Assembly: GCF_001953885.1 (NCBI RefSeq)
Contig: NZ_MQUS01000007.1
Span: 124,001-188,000 of the forward strand
Source: Streptomyces sp. IMTB 2501
Lineage (GTDB): Bacteria > Actinomycetota > Actinomycetes > Streptomycetales > Streptomycetaceae
Length of the DNA: 64,000 nucleotides
Direction: 5' to 3'
Below, piece after piece: positions 52,213-60,840 of this stretch (position 1 is its first letter; every line of letters begins with the position of its first letter). Below the pieces are notes generated by a model that was not told where the DNA came from, did no database searches, and worked only from the letters and a program-made list of their open reading frames with translations. The position numbers were made by a program, and so were the translations under genes.

Positions 52213-53307
52213 CTAGGCCGAGGCCCGCCGTATGAGTGTGGTCGGGAGGATCACGCCGCCGGCGGGTGGTGAGTCCGGCGTGGGTCCGGTCCGGTCGCGG
52301 CCGTCGGCCAGGCCGTGCAGCAGCAGGCGGGCCATCAGGCGGCCCATCTCCTCGATGTCCTGACGGACCGTCGTCAGCGGCGGGTCGGCCTCCATGGCGA
52401 CAGGCAGCATGTCGTCGAAGCCGATCACGGCCACATCCTCGGGCACCCGCCGGCCGCTCGCACGCAGCACGCGCAGGGCACCGAGCGCGGTGAGGTCGTT
52501 GGCGGCGAACACGGCGTCCACGTCCGGGCACCGGTCGAGGAGTTCACGCATGGCGCGTTCGCCGCCGCCGGGAGTGAAGTCGCTCTCCACGACGAGCCGG
52601 GGATCGCTCGCGCCCGGCATCTCGTTCATGACGTCGCGGTAGCCGTCGAGCCGGTCCACCGCCGACGTCTGGTCCAGCGCGCCGGTGAGGTGCGCGATGC
52701 GGGTGCGGCCGAGGTCCACGAGATGCCGTACGGCCGCGCGCGCCCCGCCCCGGTTGTCGCAGTCGACGTACACCACGCCCGGCTCCTCCCCCGGGGAACG
52801 CGTGGGGCCGGCCGTACGGCCGTCGTCGCCCCAGCCGGGCCGGCCGCCGAACACGGTGGGCACACCGGCGTCGTGGATGAGGCCGGGCAACGGGTCGTCG
52901 AGGTGCAGGGAGAAGACGAGTGCGCCGTCGACGTGGCCACCGGCGAGATAGCGGGCCACGCGCGCGTGATCGTCACGGCCCTCCGTGAGGAGCAGCACCA
53001 GCTGGTTGTCGTGGGCGGTCAGCTCCTTGCTGATCCCGCGCAGTTGGAGGGCGAAGAATGGATCGGCGAAGACCCGGGTTTCCGGCTCGGCGATGACGAC
53101 CGCGACGGCGTCGTGCCGTCTGGTGACGAGGCTGCGCGCCGCCTGGTTGGGGACGTAACCCAGCTCGGCCACGGCCTGCCGCACCCGCTCGGCCAAGGGC
53201 GCGCGCACCCCGTCGCCGCCGTTGACCACCCGGGACACGGTGGCCCGGGACACACCGGCCCGCTCGGCCACGGCCTCCAGCGTGGGACGCGACACTGCCT
53301 CGGTCAC
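52213..53307 (-). CDS. LacI-family transcriptional regulator
   Basis: 364 residues. The N-terminal HTH with hinge is PTLEAVAERAGVSRATVSRV followed by VNGGDGVRAPLAERVR; the rest is a periplasmic-binding-protein-like sugar sensor (DAVFAANDLTALGALRVL, VIGFDDMLPVAMEADPPLTT). GTG 53307 is chosen because GAGGAG lies 7 nt upstream; ATG 53322 overlaps that site. The stop TAG is the first base past the repeat element. No sugar-transport operon is adjacent, so the target may be itself or distant genes. Confidence 0.9.
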   Translation of the reverse strand: MTEAVSRPTLEAVAERAGVSRATVSRVVNGGDGVRAPLAERVRQAVAELGYVPNQAARSLVTRRHDAVAVVIAEPETRVFADPFFALQLRGISKELTAHDNQLVLLLTEGRDDHARVARYLAGGHVDGALVFSLHLDDPLPGLIHDAGVPTVFGGRPGWGDDGRTAGPTRSPGEEPGVVYVDCDNRGGARAAVRHLVDLGRTRIAHLTGALDQTSAVDRLDGYRDVMNEMPGASDPRLVVESDFTPGGGERAMRELLDRCPDVDAVFAANDLTALGALRVLRASGRRVPEDVAVIGFDDMLPVAMEADPPLTTVRQDIEEMGRLMARLLLHGLADGRDRTGPTPDSPPAGGVILPTTLIRRASA

Positions 53308-53460
53308 TTCGGGACTCCTCATCGGGGGCTGCCGGTCAGGATAACCGCGCGCGACGAGGCCGCCGGTACCGCGGCGCACGCCTGCCCGGGGCAGGATGAA
53401 TCACTGGCGCCGGCGGCGAACCGGGCGGAACCGTCACCCCGCCGCCACTCCAACGACCGC

Positions 53461-53552
53461 CCCCGCAGGGCAACATCCGCTACGACGTCGCCTCGGACAA
53501 GGCGCTGCTCAGCGACTGCCGGCGCGTTCTGTCGGCGTGCGGCGAGCGGTAG
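53461..53552 (+). other. Possible gene fragment in the LacI to LigD-polymerase gap
   Basis: The 300-nt gap 53308-53610 holds no complete gene. One frame ending at TAG 53550 gives QGNIRYDVASDKALLSDCRR, which has a normal protein-like composition, unlike the rest. It may be the last residues of a decayed gene; I do not recognise the family. Confidence 0.25.
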
Positions 53553-53610
53553 CCCCGAGCGCTCCGGCCGGTTGCGGACTCGGCGGCTGCCCGGCAGCGG
53601 CCCGGGGCTC

Positions 53611-54630
53611 TCAGGACGTCTCCTCCCGCCGCGCCCGGCTCGGCTGGACGCGTTTGGGTTCGCCGGGCATCTTCGGGTACTCCGGCGGGTAGGGCAGATC
53701 GCCCAGGCCGTGGTCGTGTTCGTCGCGGCGGGCCAGTTCCAGCAGGGCGTCCAGGCAGTAGGCGTGGTCGTCCATGTCGGCGTGTACGTCGCCGAGTTCG
53801 GCGAAGCGGGCCGGCATGGTGGCGAGGTCGAAGTCGGCGGGGTGGGCCACTCCGACCTCCTCCCAGCGCAGGGGAGCCGAGACGGGGGCGTTCGGGCGAG
53901 GGCGTACGGAGTAGGCGGAAGCGATGGTGCGGTCGCGGGCCGTCTGGTTGTAGTCCACGAAGATACGGCGGCCCCGCTCCTCCTTCCACCACTTGATCGT
54001 CACCTGGTCGGGCATACGGCGTTCCAGCTCCCGGCCGACGGCGATCGCGGCGCGGCGCACCTGGGTGAAGGTCCAGCGGGGTTCGATGGGGACGAAGACG
54101 TGCAGGCCCCGGCCGCCGGAGGTCTTGGGCCAGCCGCGCAGTCCGCCGAACTCGTCGAGGACGGCGCGCAGTTCATGGGCGGCGCGGACGGCGTCGTCGT
54201 AGTCGGTGCCGGGCTGCGGGTCGAGGTCGATGCGGAGTTCGTCGGGGCGGTCGACGTCCGTGGCGCGCACCGGCCAGGGGTGGAAGGTGAGGGTGCCGTA
54301 CTGGGCGGCCCACACCACGGCGGCCTGCTCGGTGGGGCACATCTCGTCGGCGCTGCGGCCGCTGGGGAAGGTGATGTGGGCGGTAGGGATCCAGTCGGGC
54401 ATGCCCTTCGGGGCCCGCTTCTGGTAGAACCACTCGCCGCCCACGCCGTCGGGGTAGCGCTCAAGGGTGGTGGGGCGGTTGCGCAGCGCGCGCAGGATGC
54501 CGGGGCCGACGGCGACGTAGTACCGCGCGAGGTCCAGCTTGGTGAAGCCCCGCTCCGGGAAGAAGACCTTGTCCGGGCTGGACAGCCGTACGGTCCGGCC
54601 GCCCGCCTCCAGTTCCACCGCGTCACCCAT
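53611..54630 (-). CDS. LigD-type polymerase (archaeo-eukaryotic primase fold) for NHEJ
   Basis: 339 residues of the LigD polymerase domain as a stand-alone protein. Catalytic acidic motif ELRIDLDPQPG (DxD) and the downstream SGGRGLHVFVPI and third Asp in RRIFVDYNQTARDRT are visible. It fills ends with ribo- or deoxynucleotides during Ku-dependent non-homologous end joining. Divergent from the ligase gene at 54724 with a 93-nt shared promoter region, so the two NHEJ activities are split but co-located. No Ku gene is in the window. Confidence 0.93.
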   Translation of the reverse strand: MGDAVELEAGGRTVRLSSPDKVFFPERGFTKLDLARYYVAVGPGILRALRNRPTTLERYPDGVGGEWFYQKRAPKGMPDWIPTAHITFPSGRSADEMCPTEQAAVVWAAQYGTLTFHPWPVRATDVDRPDELRIDLDPQPGTDYDDAVRAAHELRAVLDEFGGLRGWPKTSGGRGLHVFVPIEPRWTFTQVRRAAIAVGRELERRMPDQVTIKWWKEERGRRIFVDYNQTARDRTIASAYSVRPRPNAPVSAPLRWEEVGVAHPADFDLATMPARFAELGDVHADMDDHAYCLDALLELARRDEHDHGLGDLPYPPEYPKMPGEPKRVQPSRARREETS

Positions 54631-54661
54631 GCGGCCACGTTAGGCGGACCCCGCATAGCGC

Positions 54662-54694
54662 GCATACCGGGCGACTTCCCGCATACCGGGCGAC
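54662..54694. repeat. 14-bp direct repeat in the NHEJ divergent promoter
   Basis: GCATACCGGGCGAC occurs at 54662-54675 and 54681-54694 (period 19), with a degenerate GCATAGCG just before. Lying exactly between two divergent repair genes, it may be a shared regulator site. Confidence 0.4.
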
Positions 54695-54723
54695 AGAGGT
54701 CGTATGCGAGCAGAATCGAAGGC

Positions 54724-55800
54724 ATGGATCTGCCGGTGATGCCACCCGTGAAGCCCATGCTCGCCAAGTCCGTGGCGAAGATCCCGCCGGGCATGCACTA
54801 CGAGGCGAAGTGGGACGGGTTCCGGGCGATCGTGTTCCGGGACGGGACCGAGGTCGAGCTGGGCAGCCGTACCGGGAAGCCACTGACCAGGTACTTTCCC
54901 GAGCTGGTGGCGGCGCTGAGGGAGCGGGTGCCCGGGCGGTGCGTGCTGGACGGGGAGATCGTGATCGCGCGGGACGGCCATCTGGACTTCGACGCGCTGA
55001 CCGAGCGGATCCACCCCGCCGACTCCCGGGTGCGGATGCTGGCCGAGAAGACCCCGGCCTCGTTCGTCGCCTTCGACCTGCTCGCCCTGGACGACCACTC
55101 GCTGCTCGGCACTCCGCTGACCGACCGCCGGGCACTGTTGGAACGGGCGCTCGCCGACGCGACGCCACCGGTGCATCTGGCGCCCGCGACGACGGATCTC
55201 GACATGGCGCAGCACTGGTTCGAACAGTACGAGGGCGCCGGTCTCGACGGGGTCGTCGCCAAGCCGCTCACCCTGCACTATCTGCAGGACGAGCGGGCCA
55301 TGTTCAAGATCAAGCACGAGCGGACGGCGGACGTGGTGGTGGCGGGGTACCGCTTCCACAAGAGCGGTCCGGTGGTCGGTTCGCTGCTGCTCGGGCTGTA
55401 CGACGACCACGGCAGGCTCCAGCATGTGGGCGTGTCGGCCGCCTTCGCCATGAAGAAGCGGGCCGAACTGGTCGAGGAACTGGCCCCGCTGCGCATGGAC
55501 GACGTGGCCGGGCACCCGTGGGCGGCCTGGTCGGACGAGGCCGCCCATGAGACGGCCCGGCTGCCGGGCGCGCCGAGCCGCTGGTCGGGCAAGAAGGACC
55601 TGTCCTGGGTGCCGCTCCGGCCGGAGCGGGTCGCCGAGGTGGCCTACGACCACATGGAGAATGGACAGCGCTTCCGGCACACCGCCCGCTTCCGCCGCTG
55701 GCGCCCGGACCGCACAGCGGAGAGCTGCACCTACGCCCAGCTGGAGGAGCCGGTGCGCTACGACCTCGCGGAGATCCTCGGCGAAAGCGATGGGGGCTGA
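54724..55800 (+). CDS. ATP-dependent DNA ligase, LigD/LigC type
   Basis: 358 residues: adenylation domain followed by an OB domain. The nucleotidylated Lys lies in HYEAKWDGFRA (KxDG motif I), motif III is FVAFDLLALD, motif IV GLDGVVAKPL and motif V MFKIKHERTADVVV. Seals breaks using ATP. ATG 54724 is the natural start. No polymerase or nuclease domain is fused, so it complements the divergent polymerase protein. Confidence 0.94.
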   Translation: MDLPVMPPVKPMLAKSVAKIPPGMHYEAKWDGFRAIVFRDGTEVELGSRTGKPLTRYFPELVAALRERVPGRCVLDGEIVIARDGHLDFDALTERIHPADSRVRMLAEKTPASFVAFDLLALDDHSLLGTPLTDRRALLERALADATPPVHLAPATTDLDMAQHWFEQYEGAGLDGVVAKPLTLHYLQDERAMFKIKHERTADVVVAGYRFHKSGPVVGSLLLGLYDDHGRLQHVGVSAAFAMKKRAELVEELAPLRMDDVAGHPWAAWSDEAAHETARLPGAPSRWSGKKDLSWVPLRPERVAEVAYDHMENGQRFRHTARFRRWRPDRTAESCTYAQLEEPVRYDLAEILGESDGG

Positions 55801-55892
55801 GCCGGACGGAGGCCGAACCGGGACCGAGCTGCGCGAACCGGGGCTGCGCGAGGTGCGCCGGGGCGCATGAGGTTCTGATGGCGCCGTTCGGC

Positions 55893-55906
55893 ATGCGCCG
55901 GCGCAT
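55893..55906. promoter_or_regulatory. Perfect 14-bp palindrome in the 55801-56202 gap
   Basis: ATGCGCCGGCGCAT is fully self-complementary. The gap of 400 nt downstream of the ligase gene holds no gene; this palindrome and the C-rich repeats at 55981-56082 are the only structured elements I see in it. Confidence 0.3.
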
Positions 55907-55980
55907 CTCGTAGGCGTGCGCGCCGCACGCGGGCGCCACGCGCACCCGCAGCACGCATGGTCACGCCTGAGGCCTGCCAC

Positions 55981-56082
55981 ACGCACCCCCGCCCACACGA
56001 TCCACGCCCCGGACCCGCCACGCACACCCCCCACCCGCACGGGGCACCTCTCAGACTCGCCATACGCACCCCCGCCCGCACG
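55981..56082 (+). repeat. Three C-rich repeats upstream of the DUF3048 lipoprotein gene
   Basis: ACGCACCCCCGCCCACACG (55981-55999), a longer variant ACGCACACCCCCCACCCGCA (from 56020) and ACGCACCCCCGCCCGCACG (56064-56082) recur about every 40 nt. They precede the lipoprotein start and may shape its promoter or leader; function unknown. Confidence 0.35.
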
Positions 56083-56202
56083 GGTCATGTCTCGGGCCCG
56101 TTCGGCCCACCCAGTGCACATGACCGTAGGCGTTCGGGTAGGGCCAGCGATGAACCTATGAACGCACAATCTGACAACACGAACGGGGTGACCGCAGTGG
56201 TC

Positions 56203-57192
56203 ATGAGGCCCACGGCACGCACGAGACACGCGGCACCGACGGTGGCCGTGCTGGCCGCCTCGCTGGCCGTCTCCCTCACGGCCGGCTGCGGCCACCCCGA
56301 CCAGGACGACAACCGCGCCCCGCAGCACTCCGCCACACCGGCCGCGCCACCCGCTCCCGCCCCGTCGGTCGCGGCGGTCGGCTCACCGCTCGCCGTGAAG
56401 ATCGACAACGTACCGGCGGCCCGTCCGCAGTCCGGTCTCGGGACGGCGGACGTGGTGTACGCCGAGCAGGTTGAGGGCGGTCTGAGCCGGCTGATGGCCG
56501 TCTACGGGACCAGACTTCCGCAGACCGTCGGACCGGTGCGCAGCGCCCGCGAGTCCGACCTGGAGCTGCTGGGCCAGTTCCACCGGCCGATGCTCGCCTT
56601 CTCCGGAGCCCAGCGCAAACTGCTGCCACTGATCGACAACGCGCCCCTGCGACCGGAGCCCGCGGCGGAGGACCCGAGCGCCTACTTCCGGGCCGCCGGC
56701 AAGGCGGCCCCGCACAACCTCTACCTGCACCCGGCCAAGCTGCTGCCGTCCGCCCCCGGCAAATCGGCGCTGACCACCGGTTTCAGCTACGGCCCTGCCC
56801 CGTCCGGTGGAACCCCCACGGCCTCACGCACCGTCCGCTACCCGGCCGCGCGCTTCACCTTCACCTGGTCCGCCGGGCAGCACCGCTGGCTGGTCGACAT
56901 GGACGGCACGCCCATGACGACGGACGGCGGCGCGCGGGTCGCACCGGCAACGGTCGTCGTGCAGCACGTGCGGATCCATGACTCCCGCTATCACGACGTG
57001 CTGGGCAACCCCACCCCGTACACCGAGACGGTCGGCTCGGGGAAGGCGGAGGTGCTGCGCGACGGCCGGTCCTTCGCCGCCTCCTGGTCACGGCCGACGG
57101 CGACGGACGGAACGACGTTCAGAGCGACGAACGGCGGCCGGATGAACTTCGCCGACGGCCAGGTGTGGGTGGTGTTCGCCCCGGCAAAGTGA
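56203..57192 (+). CDS. DUF3048 (YerB-like) lipoprotein
   Basis: About 329 residues. The N-terminus is a lipoprotein signal (ASLAVSLTAGC lipobox) followed by a Pro/Ala-rich tether. The DUF3048 domain begins with LAVKIDNVPAARPQSGL, includes QTVGPVRSARESDLELL and ends with GGRMNFADGQVWVVF, all family-typical. Extracytoplasmic, function unknown. The start is uncertain: ATG 56203 gives a normal signal peptide; ATG 56158 would add 15 residues. Confidence 0.87.
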   Translation: MRPTARTRHAAPTVAVLAASLAVSLTAGCGHPDQDDNRAPQHSATPAAPPAPAPSVAAVGSPLAVKIDNVPAARPQSGLGTADVVYAEQVEGGLSRLMAVYGTRLPQTVGPVRSARESDLELLGQFHRPMLAFSGAQRKLLPLIDNAPLRPEPAAEDPSAYFRAAGKAAPHNLYLHPAKLLPSAPGKSALTTGFSYGPAPSGGTPTASRTVRYPAARFTFTWSAGQHRWLVDMDGTPMTTDGGARVAPATVVVQHVRIHDSRYHDVLGNPTPYTETVGSGKAEVLRDGRSFAASWSRPTATDGTTFRATNGGRMNFADGQVWVVFAPAK

Positions 57193-57201
57193 CGCTCTCG
57201 A

Positions 57202-57666
57202 TCAGCGCTGCGCCGCCACCGGCTCCGCCGGGTTCCGCAGCCCTTCCGCCGCGTCCGCCACCCGTCGGATCAGATCGAGGAAGACGGTCTGCTCCTCGGG
57301 CGACAGCGGCGCGAGGAAGACCTGGTTCATCCGGGCCGTGCGCACGGTCAGCTTGCGGTGGGTGCGCAGACCGTCGTCGGTGAGGCGGAGCAGGAAGCGC
57401 CGCCCGTCCTCCGGGTCGCGAACCTTGGTCAGCAGCCCCCGGCGGCCGAGCCTGCTGATGACCTCGGCGATGGTCGACCGGTCCAGGCCCACCCGCTCCC
57501 CCACGGTCCGCTGATCCAGACCCGGCTCGGCGACGAGCGCGTTCATGACGGCGAACTGCGGTGAGGTGATCTCCTCGGAGACCATGGTGTTCCACAGCAG
57601 GTAATGCGCCTGCTGGAGCCGCCGGGCCAGATGCCCGGGATGCGTGCCGAGATCCACGGCGGCCAT
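57202..57666 (-). CDS. pcaV: MarR-family repressor PcaV of the protocatechuate operon
   Basis: 154 residues of the MarR winged-helix fold: DNA-recognition helix segment QRTVGERVGLDRSTIAEVIS, wing KVRDPEDGRRFLL. Divergent from pcaI across a 196-nt region. In S. coelicolor the PcaV repressor at this locus is relieved by protocatechuate; the same role here follows from synteny and family. ATG 57666 is the start. Confidence 0.88.
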   Translation of the reverse strand: MAAVDLGTHPGHLARRLQQAHYLLWNTMVSEEITSPQFAVMNALVAEPGLDQRTVGERVGLDRSTIAEVISRLGRRGLLTKVRDPEDGRRFLLRLTDDGLRTHRKLTVRTARMNQVFLAPLSPEEQTVFLDLIRRVADAAEGLRNPAEPVAAQR

Positions 57667-57862
57667 GCGCGCTCCCCTGATCGATCAGCCGGTGCCAGAA
57701 GTAGTTGGTGTACTGAACGATACCCGGCCATGAGCCGGACTGTCTGCCCACCTAGTCGCAGGTACACAGAGGCCTTGACGACCTTCCGCTCCGGTGGCAG
57801 CGTGAGGAGCACCTCGCTGAAATACTCAGTGCCCTGATTAATTGACGAGATGGGGCTTCCCG
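57667..57862. promoter_or_regulatory. pcaV-pcaI divergent promoter and operator region
   Basis: No gene. Contains TCAG-TGCC-CTGA (57826-57837), a perfect 4-bp inverted repeat near the pcaI start, beside an AT-rich TGATTAATTGAC, and an imperfect GTACTGAACGATAC inverted repeat near the pcaV start (about 57711-57724). MarR-type repressors bind such sites; assignment of each to PcaV is inference. Confidence 0.5.
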
Positions 57863-58618
57863 ATGGACAAGGTGGTGGCCACAGCCCTGGCGGCGGTGGC
57901 GGATGTGCCGGACGGCGCGTCATTGGCGGTCGGCGGGTTCGGGTTGAGCGGTGTGCCGAACGTGCTGATCGAGGCGTTGTACGAGCGTGGCGTCGCGGGT
58001 CTGTCGGTCGTGTCGAACAACTGCGGGGCGATGGAGTCGGGGCTCGCGGTGCTGTTGACGGCCGCGCGGATCGCCCGTGTGACGGGGTCCTATATCGGGG
58101 CGAACAAGGAGTTCGCACGGCAGTATCTGGCCGGTGAGCTGGAGGTGGAGTTGATTCCGCAGGGCACGCTGGCCGAACGGCTGCGGGCGGGCGGGGCCGG
58201 CATTCCCGCCTTCTACACCCCGGCCGGGGTCGGCACGCAGGTCGCCGAGGGCGGGCTGCCGTGGCGTTACGACGGGCAGGGGGGAGTGACGGTGGCCTCG
58301 CCGGCGAAGGAGGTACGGGAGTTCGACGGCACCGAGTACGTGCTGGAGCGCGGCATCCGTACCGACTTCGCGCTGGTGCGGGCGGCGAAGGGCGACCGGC
58401 ACGGGAATCTGGTGTTCAACAAGTCTGCCCGGAACTTCAACCCGCTCGCGGCGATGGCCGGGCGGGTGACGATTGCCGAGGTGGAGGAGCTGGTCGAGCC
58501 CGGGGCGATCGATCCGGACGCGGTGCATGTGCCGGGTGTGTTCGTGCAGCGGGTGGTGGCGCTGACGCCGGAGCAGGCGGCGGACAAGCGGATCGAGCAG
58601 CGGACGGTGAGCAGCTGA
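57863..58618 (+). CDS. pcaI: 3-oxoadipate CoA-transferase subunit A
   Basis: 251 residues of family I CoA-transferase alpha subunit: [17 protein letters not shown] (the glycine-rich start) and VSNNCG are typical. With PcaJ it moves CoA from succinyl-CoA to 3-oxoadipate. ATG 57863 is the start; GGGG lies about 8 nt upstream. First gene of the pca operon, sharing one base (TGATG) with pcaJ. Confidence 0.93.
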   Translation: MDKVVATALAAVADVPDGASLAVGGFGLSGVPNVLIEALYERGVAGLSVVSNNCGAMESGLAVLLTAARIARVTGSYIGANKEFARQYLAGELEVELIPQGTLAERLRAGGAGIPAFYTPAGVGTQVAEGGLPWRYDGQGGVTVASPAKEVREFDGTEYVLERGIRTDFALVRAAKGDRHGNLVFNKSARNFNPLAAMAGRVTIAEVEELVEPGAIDPDAVHVPGVFVQRVVALTPEQAADKRIEQRTVSS

Positions 58619-59262
58619 TGGCCTGGACACGTGAGGAGATCGCCGCCCGCGCGGCACGCGAACTGCGCGACGGCCAGTACGTCAATCTCGGTATCGGCCT
58701 GCCCACGCTGATCCCGAACCATCTTCCCGAAGGTGTCGAGGTGGTTCTGGAGTCGGAGAACGGGATCCTGGGCACGGGCCCGTACCCGGCCGAGGACGGG
58801 GTCGATCCCGACCTGATCAACGCGGGCAAGGAGACCGTCACGGTTCTGCCGGGGGCGTCGTTCTTCGATTCGGCGCTGTCGTTCGCGATGATCCGCGGCG
58901 GGCACATCGATGTGGCGGTGCTCGGTGCGATGCAGGTCTCCGCCGGCGGTGACCTGGCGAACTGGGCGGTGCCGGGCAAGCTGGTCACCGGGATCGGTGG
59001 TGCGATGGACCTGGTGCACGGCGCCCGGCAGGTGATCGCGGTGATGACCCACACCGCCAAGGACGGCTCGGCGAAGATCCTCAAGGAGTGCACGCTGCCG
59101 CTCACCGGCAAGGCATGTGTGAACCGGGTCATCACCGACCTCGCCGTACTGGATGTCACCGAGGACGGGCTCGTACTCGTGGAGACCGCGCCCGGGGTGA
59201 GTGTGGACGAGGTCGTCACCAAGACCGACGCTGAACTGACCCTCGCGGAGAACCTTCCGTGA
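58618..59262 (+). CDS. pcaJ: 3-oxoadipate CoA-transferase subunit B
   Basis: 214 residues. The catalytic Glu sits in [13 protein letters not shown] (SENG motif), preceded by [17 protein letters not shown]. It forms a complex with PcaI. ATG 58618 overlaps the pcaI stop; its own stop overlaps the start of the decayed thiolase as GTGA. Confidence 0.94.
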   Translation: MAWTREEIAARAARELRDGQYVNLGIGLPTLIPNHLPEGVEVVLESENGILGTGPYPAEDGVDPDLINAGKETVTVLPGASFFDSALSFAMIRGGHIDVAVLGAMQVSAGGDLANWAVPGKLVTGIGGAMDLVHGARQVIAVMTHTAKDGSAKILKECTLPLTGKACVNRVITDLAVLDVTEDGLVLVETAPGVSVDEVVTKTDAELTLAENLP

Positions 59263-60065
59263 ACACGGTCGACACGGTGTACCTCGTCGACGCGGTCCGC
59301 ACCCCGGTCCGCCGCCACGACGGCGCCCTGGCCTCCGTCCGCCCGGACGACCTCGCCGCCCACGCCATCCTCGAACGCCCCGCCCGCATGGCCGCGCTGC
59401 CGGCCGACCTGCCCGCCCCCGTGCCCGGAGTGACCGTCAACGGGCTGTGCGCCCGCCGCCTGGAGGCCGTGATCCAGGCGGCCCGCGCCATCGCGCTCGG
59501 CGACGTCCACATCGCCGCAGCGGGTGGCGTGGAGTCGACGCCCCGGGCGCCGTACGTTCTGCCGAGGCCCCACCGGGCGTTCCCGGCCAGGCACGCTGCG
59601 CGGGAACAGGGCCTGTTCGAGGCCGAGTTGATGTCCGTGCCCGTCCCGCGGCCGAAGGGCGAACCGGTCGCCTTCGCCGCCGACGAGTGCGTACGCCCGG
59701 ACGTCTCACCGGAATCGACGGCCGGGCTCAAACCGTCCTTCCGCGGCACGAACGGCACGGTGACCGCGGGCGACGCCTCGCCCCTCCACGACGGCACCGC
59801 CGCCCTCCTCCTCGCCGACGAGGAAGACCTGAAGGCCACCGGCCGCGAACCACTCGCCCGGACCCGCGCGACCGGCGTGTCTGCCACCTACGCGCACTAC
59901 TTCCGACTCGCCCTGGCCAAAGCCGTCAACCGGGCTCCGGCCAGGGCAGGGAAGGAATTTGACGACCCTGTCCGCCCTGAGTCGGAGAACGCCGCCCTCG
60001 ATCGCCGAAGCGCCGCCGTGCTCGAACGCCAAAGCGCCGCCAAGAAAGCGTCAGGTACCCCATGA
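59259..60065 (+). pseudogene. pcaF: Decayed pcaF (3-oxoadipyl-CoA thiolase), internally deleted and C-terminally destroyed
   Basis: 268 codons against about 400 for PcaF. Recognisable pieces in order: VYLVDAVRTPVRRHDGALAS, VTVNGLCARRLEAVIQAARA (the nucleophile Cys survives but its GSG context is altered), AAGGVESTPRAPYVLP, FAADECVRPDVSPES, GTVTAGDASPLHDGTAALLL. Several stretches between these are missing and, from about codon 235, sequence turns to low-complexity (RRSAAVLERQSAAKKASG). The NEAFA, GHPxGxSG His and second Cys motifs are gone, so it cannot be an active thiolase. It still overlaps pcaJ and pcaH by 4 nt. Confidence 0.8.
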
Positions 60066-60835
60066 CTCTCACCCAGCAGGACATCGACCAGGAGATCGCC
60101 GCCCGGCACGCCGCGTACGAGAAGCGCGTCGCCGACGGCGCCCCCGTCGAGCACCACCCGCGCCGCGACTACACGCCCTACCGGTCCTCCGTACTCCGCC
60201 ATCCCCAGCAGCCCCTGGTGGCCATCGACACCTCCCAGGACCCCGAACTCGTCGAGCTGCGCTCCCCCGCCTTCGGGGAACGCGACATCACCGAGATCGA
60301 CAACGATCTCACCCGGCATCACCGGGGCGAGCCGGTCGGCGAGCGGATCACCGTCTCCGGGCGGCTGCTGGACCGCGCCGGACGCCCGGTACGCGGCCAG
60401 CTGATCGAGATCTGGCAGGCCAACTCGGCCGGACGGTACGCCCACCACCGCGAACAGCACGACGCGCCGCTCGACCCGAACTTCACCGGTGCCGGCCGCA
60501 CCCTCACCGACACCGAGGGCCGCTATCACTTCACCACCATCCAGCCGGGCCCGTACCCGTGGCGGAACCACGTCAACGCCTGGCGGCCCGCGCACATCCA
60601 CTTCTCGGTGTTCGGCGCGGCGTTCACCCAGCGGCTGGTGACGCAGATGTACTTCCCGAACGACCCGCTGTTCCCGTACGACCCGATCCTGCAGTCGGTG
60701 ACGGACGACTCGGCCCGGCAGCGGCTGGTGGCGACCTATGACCACGGCCTGTCGGTGCCGGAGTTCTCGCTCGGGTACCACTGGGACATCGTGCTGGACG
60801 GCCCGGCCGCCACCTGGATCGAAGAAGGACGCTGA
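60062..60835 (+). CDS. pcaH: Protocatechuate 3,4-dioxygenase beta subunit
   Basis: 257 residues carrying the non-haem iron(III) site: Tyr in GPYPWRNHVNAWRPAHIHFS and the following His pair (RPAHIHFS), with another Tyr upstream in the AGRYAHHRE region. Opens the aromatic ring of protocatechuate between the hydroxyl-bearing carbons. ATG 60062 overlaps the thiolase remnant stop by 4 nt; pcaG starts 5 nt later. Confidence 0.95.
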   Translation: MTLTQQDIDQEIAARHAAYEKRVADGAPVEHHPRRDYTPYRSSVLRHPQQPLVAIDTSQDPELVELRSPAFGERDITEIDNDLTRHHRGEPVGERITVSGRLLDRAGRPVRGQLIEIWQANSAGRYAHHREQHDAPLDPNFTGAGRTLTDTEGRYHFTTIQPGPYPWRNHVNAWRPAHIHFSVFGAAFTQRLVTQMYFPNDPLFPYDPILQSVTDDSARQRLVATYDHGLSVPEFSLGYHWDIVLDGPAATWIEEGR

Positions 60836-60840
60836 CCGCC

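Noticed and set aside
54653..54694. Possible CRISPR-like repeats
   Set aside because: Only two full copies, 5-bp spacer, no further units and no cas genes.
53308..54723. A Ku gene expected next to the NHEJ polymerase and ligase
   Set aside because: No frame here shows Ku features; Ku must be encoded elsewhere.
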